A stretch of DNA of 64,000 bases, from NCBI RefSeq assembly GCF_001310085.1, contig NZ_CP012643.1, positions 2,959,501 through 3,023,500 on the forward strand, written 5' to 3'. The notes under the pieces were generated by a model that saw only the letters and a program-made list of their open reading frames with translations, ran no database searches and was not told the origin of the DNA. The position numbers and the translations under genes are program-made. This stretch comes from Rufibacter tibetensis. GTDB taxonomy: Bacteria; Bacteroidota; Bacteroidia; Cytophagales; Hymenobacteraceae. The number at the start of each line of letters is the position of its first letter. Positions within the stretch are counted from its first letter, which is position 1. Positions 62,717 through 64,000 of this stretch are shown in pieces.

Positions 62717-64000
62717 GACCCTGCTACAATACCTGCTGGAATCGGCCGTGGGCCTAACCCTGCTCTTCCTCTTTTATGCCCTTGTTTTGAGAAAAGAGAC
62801 TTGTTTCCAGTTTAACAGGTTCTACCTCATGGCCGCTCTTTTCCTTTCATTGGTAGTGCCGCTCTCCCAACTTCCAGGCATTGCTCTTTGGCCTGAACCG
62901 GTAGAACAGGAAATAGTCCTGGAGGCAGCCTTTGAGCCTGTCTCTTTAGTGGCAAGTCAGGATGTAGCAACTTCTCAGGAAACTTTCAACTACTGGAGCC
63001 TGCTGTATGCGGTGTATGGAGTAGGCGTACTGTTTTTCGCCATCAGGTTTCTGGTGCAGTTTGTACGCCTCAGGCAGTTTGCCAATCAGGAAGGGACTTC
63101 CTTTTTTCTGCCTAACCGGGCGCCCGTGATTCTGACCCACGGTCAGTTTCCTACCTTTTCTTTCTGGCGTTGGGTTTTCTTTGACAACAGCCAGCCGCTT
63201 ACCCCAGAAGAGACAGAACGGATTTTGCAGCATGAGCAGGTGCACATAGACCAGCGGCATACGCTGGACGTGTTGCTGGTGTCATTGGCTGGAATTGTCT
63301 TCTGGTTTAACCCATTGCTACTGCTCTTCAAAAAAGCTCTGGAGCAAACCCATGAGTTCATCGCCGATGCCCATGTAGCCAGAACCTCAAGCCCCAGCGC
63401 TTATTCCTCTTTGCTGGTAAAGCAGGTGTTCAAAAATGCAGATTTCCATTTAGGCAGTTACTTCTTCCTCAATAAATCACTCACCTTAACCAGAATCAAG
63501 ATGATGAAAAAACTACATCAGTCCCCCAAACGCAGCAGAATGCTGCTGGTAATTCCTGCTTTGGCCTTGTTCCTGACCGCCGTTGCCGCCATGCGCCCCG
63601 TTTCTAAGGAAGAAGCAAGCATAAACTCGATTGGAAAAGCCCAGGAAGGAGCCGCCCAGTTTCCGGGAGGAAGAGAAGCTTTGAACGCGTATGTGAAAAA
63701 CCGTTTGGTGTTGCCAGAGGTGGCGTTCCAGAAAAGGAAAAGCGAGCAGGACTTCGTGAAAGTGACGGGTACCATTGAGGTGGAGGTACAGGAAGACGGC
63801 ACCGCCGTATACCGCAGAACCGTTGACCTGGACGTGCGCCCCAACCACTCAGAGGTAGTTACCGCCGTCACCAAACAGTTCGCCGTGCTGGTAAGCCAGA
63901 TGCCCCGGTGGACTCCAGCCCAGAAAAACGGAAAACCCCTCTCTTCCAAAGAGACCATTTCCATTTCCAGCGTGAGCGGCAACTTCTTAACGTATGCCTC
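62709..64000 (+). CDS. BlaR1-like M56 metallopeptidase with TonB-type C-terminal domain (cut by window edge)
   Basis: At least 430 residues; the gene runs off the right edge. The start is the ATG at 62709 (MNETLLQYLLESAVGLTLLF), overlapping blaI by 8 bp. Membrane helices lie in the first ~130 residues (LLFLFYALVL, AALFLSLVVPL, LLYAVYGVGVLFF). The M56 zinc site H175-E-Q-V-H179 (RILQHEQVHIDQRHTLDVLL) is followed by a further helix (VSLAGIVFWFNPLLLL) and EFIADAHVA. From ~310 the sequence matches a TonB C-terminal domain (AAQFPGGREALNAYVKNRLV, then MPRWTPAQKNGKP). It probably senses an envelope signal and relieves BlaI repression. Confidence 0.9.
   Translation, partial: MNETLLQYLLESAVGLTLLFLFYALVLRKETCFQFNRFYLMAALFLSLVVPLSQLPGIALWPEPVEQEIVLEAAFEPVSLVASQDVATSQETFNYWSLLYAVYGVGVLFFAIRFLVQFVRLRQFANQEGTSFFLPNRAPVILTHGQFPTFSFWRWVFFDNSQPLTPEETERILQHEQVHIDQRHTLDVLLVSLAGIVFWFNPLLLLFKKALEQTHEFIADAHVARTSSPSAYSSLLVKQVFKNADFHLGSYFFLNKSLTLTRIKMMKKLHQSPKRSRMLLVIPALALFLTAVAAMRPVSKEEASINSIGKAQEGAAQFPGGREALNAYVKNRLVLPEVAFQKRKSEQDFVKVTGTIEVEVQEDGTAVYRRTVDLDVRPNHSEVVTAVTKQFAVLVSQMPRWTPAQKNGKPLSSKETISISSVSGNFLTYA

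Overview
The window is ordinary bacterial chromosome from a member of the Bacteroidota, most likely order Cytophagales, family Hymenobacteraceae (Rufibacter/Pontibacter-like; the genus is an inference). The evidence is SprB repeats and type IX secretion (T9SS) C-terminal tails on secreted proteins, the Bacteroidota-type -7 promoter box TAnnTTTG ahead of many genes, DUF families typical of the phylum, and moderate GC. About 54 protein genes are supported. I saw no rRNA, tRNA, CRISPR array, intact insertion sequence or prophage.

Layout. 1-3.3 kb: the 5' end of a class D beta-lactamase gene running off the left edge, a thioredoxin-fold protein, and two small conserved proteins. 3.6-7.4 kb: a lipoprotein N-acetylmuramoyl-L-alanine amidase and penicillin-binding protein 1A. 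7.5-9.6 kb: a TIGR01777 epimerase and an overlapping queD-folE pair for pterin/queuosine precursors. 9.7-17.5 kb: a coiled-coil secreted protein, bestrophin, pirin, a Cof-type HAD phosphatase, a YdeI-like protein, a TPM-domain lipoprotein, pgi, and a lipoprotein related to inorganic pyrophosphatase that has lost its metal-binding aspartates. 17.6-25.9 kb: an M1 peptidase with a barrel-like C-terminus, two tandem secreted M20 amidohydrolases separated by a REP/MITE-like inverted repeat pair, an ATP-grasp enzyme and an SDR. 26.2-31.8 kb: a 1050-residue T9SS protein with SprB and PA14 repeats, a Crp/Fnr regulator and a duplicated DUF1259 protein. 32-37.4 kb: the rpsP-rimM-trmD-rplS operon, a desaturase, and panB with an RluA-type pseudouridine synthase. 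37.5-46.4 kb: lptD divergent from an amidase-MlaD pair, a biotin-dependent acyl-CoA carboxylase beta subunit, a SirB1-like protein and an alaA-type aminotransferase. 46.6-59 kb: a secreted S8 protease, an M57 lipoprotein, an M16 peptidase, DUF2254-DUF421 membrane proteins, a GNAT, a glycosyltransferase, a GH5 glycosidase, a DUF937-like protein and DUF808. 59.3-62 kb: an AT-richer accessory stretch with a possible integron-cassette-like gene. 62.3 kb to the end: a BlaI-BlaR1 pair with tandem operator palindromes, running off the right edge.

Many genes act on the cell envelope: peptidoglycan synthesis and turnover (PBP1A, two amidases), LPS export (LptD), lipid transport (MlaD) and secreted peptidases or glycosidases. 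The most unusual signals are non-coding. A roughly 22-bp motif (GTTTAGnnGCTGTTTTCnnAAAA in either orientation) recurs about 20 times and always between genes. There are also a perfect 16-bp-arm palindrome upstream of the Crp gene, an orphan terminator-like hairpin, and the cassette-like hairpins around 61.4-62 kb. No clearly new multi-gene system is evident; the pseudo-pyrophosphatase lipoprotein and the dispersed motif are the best leads.
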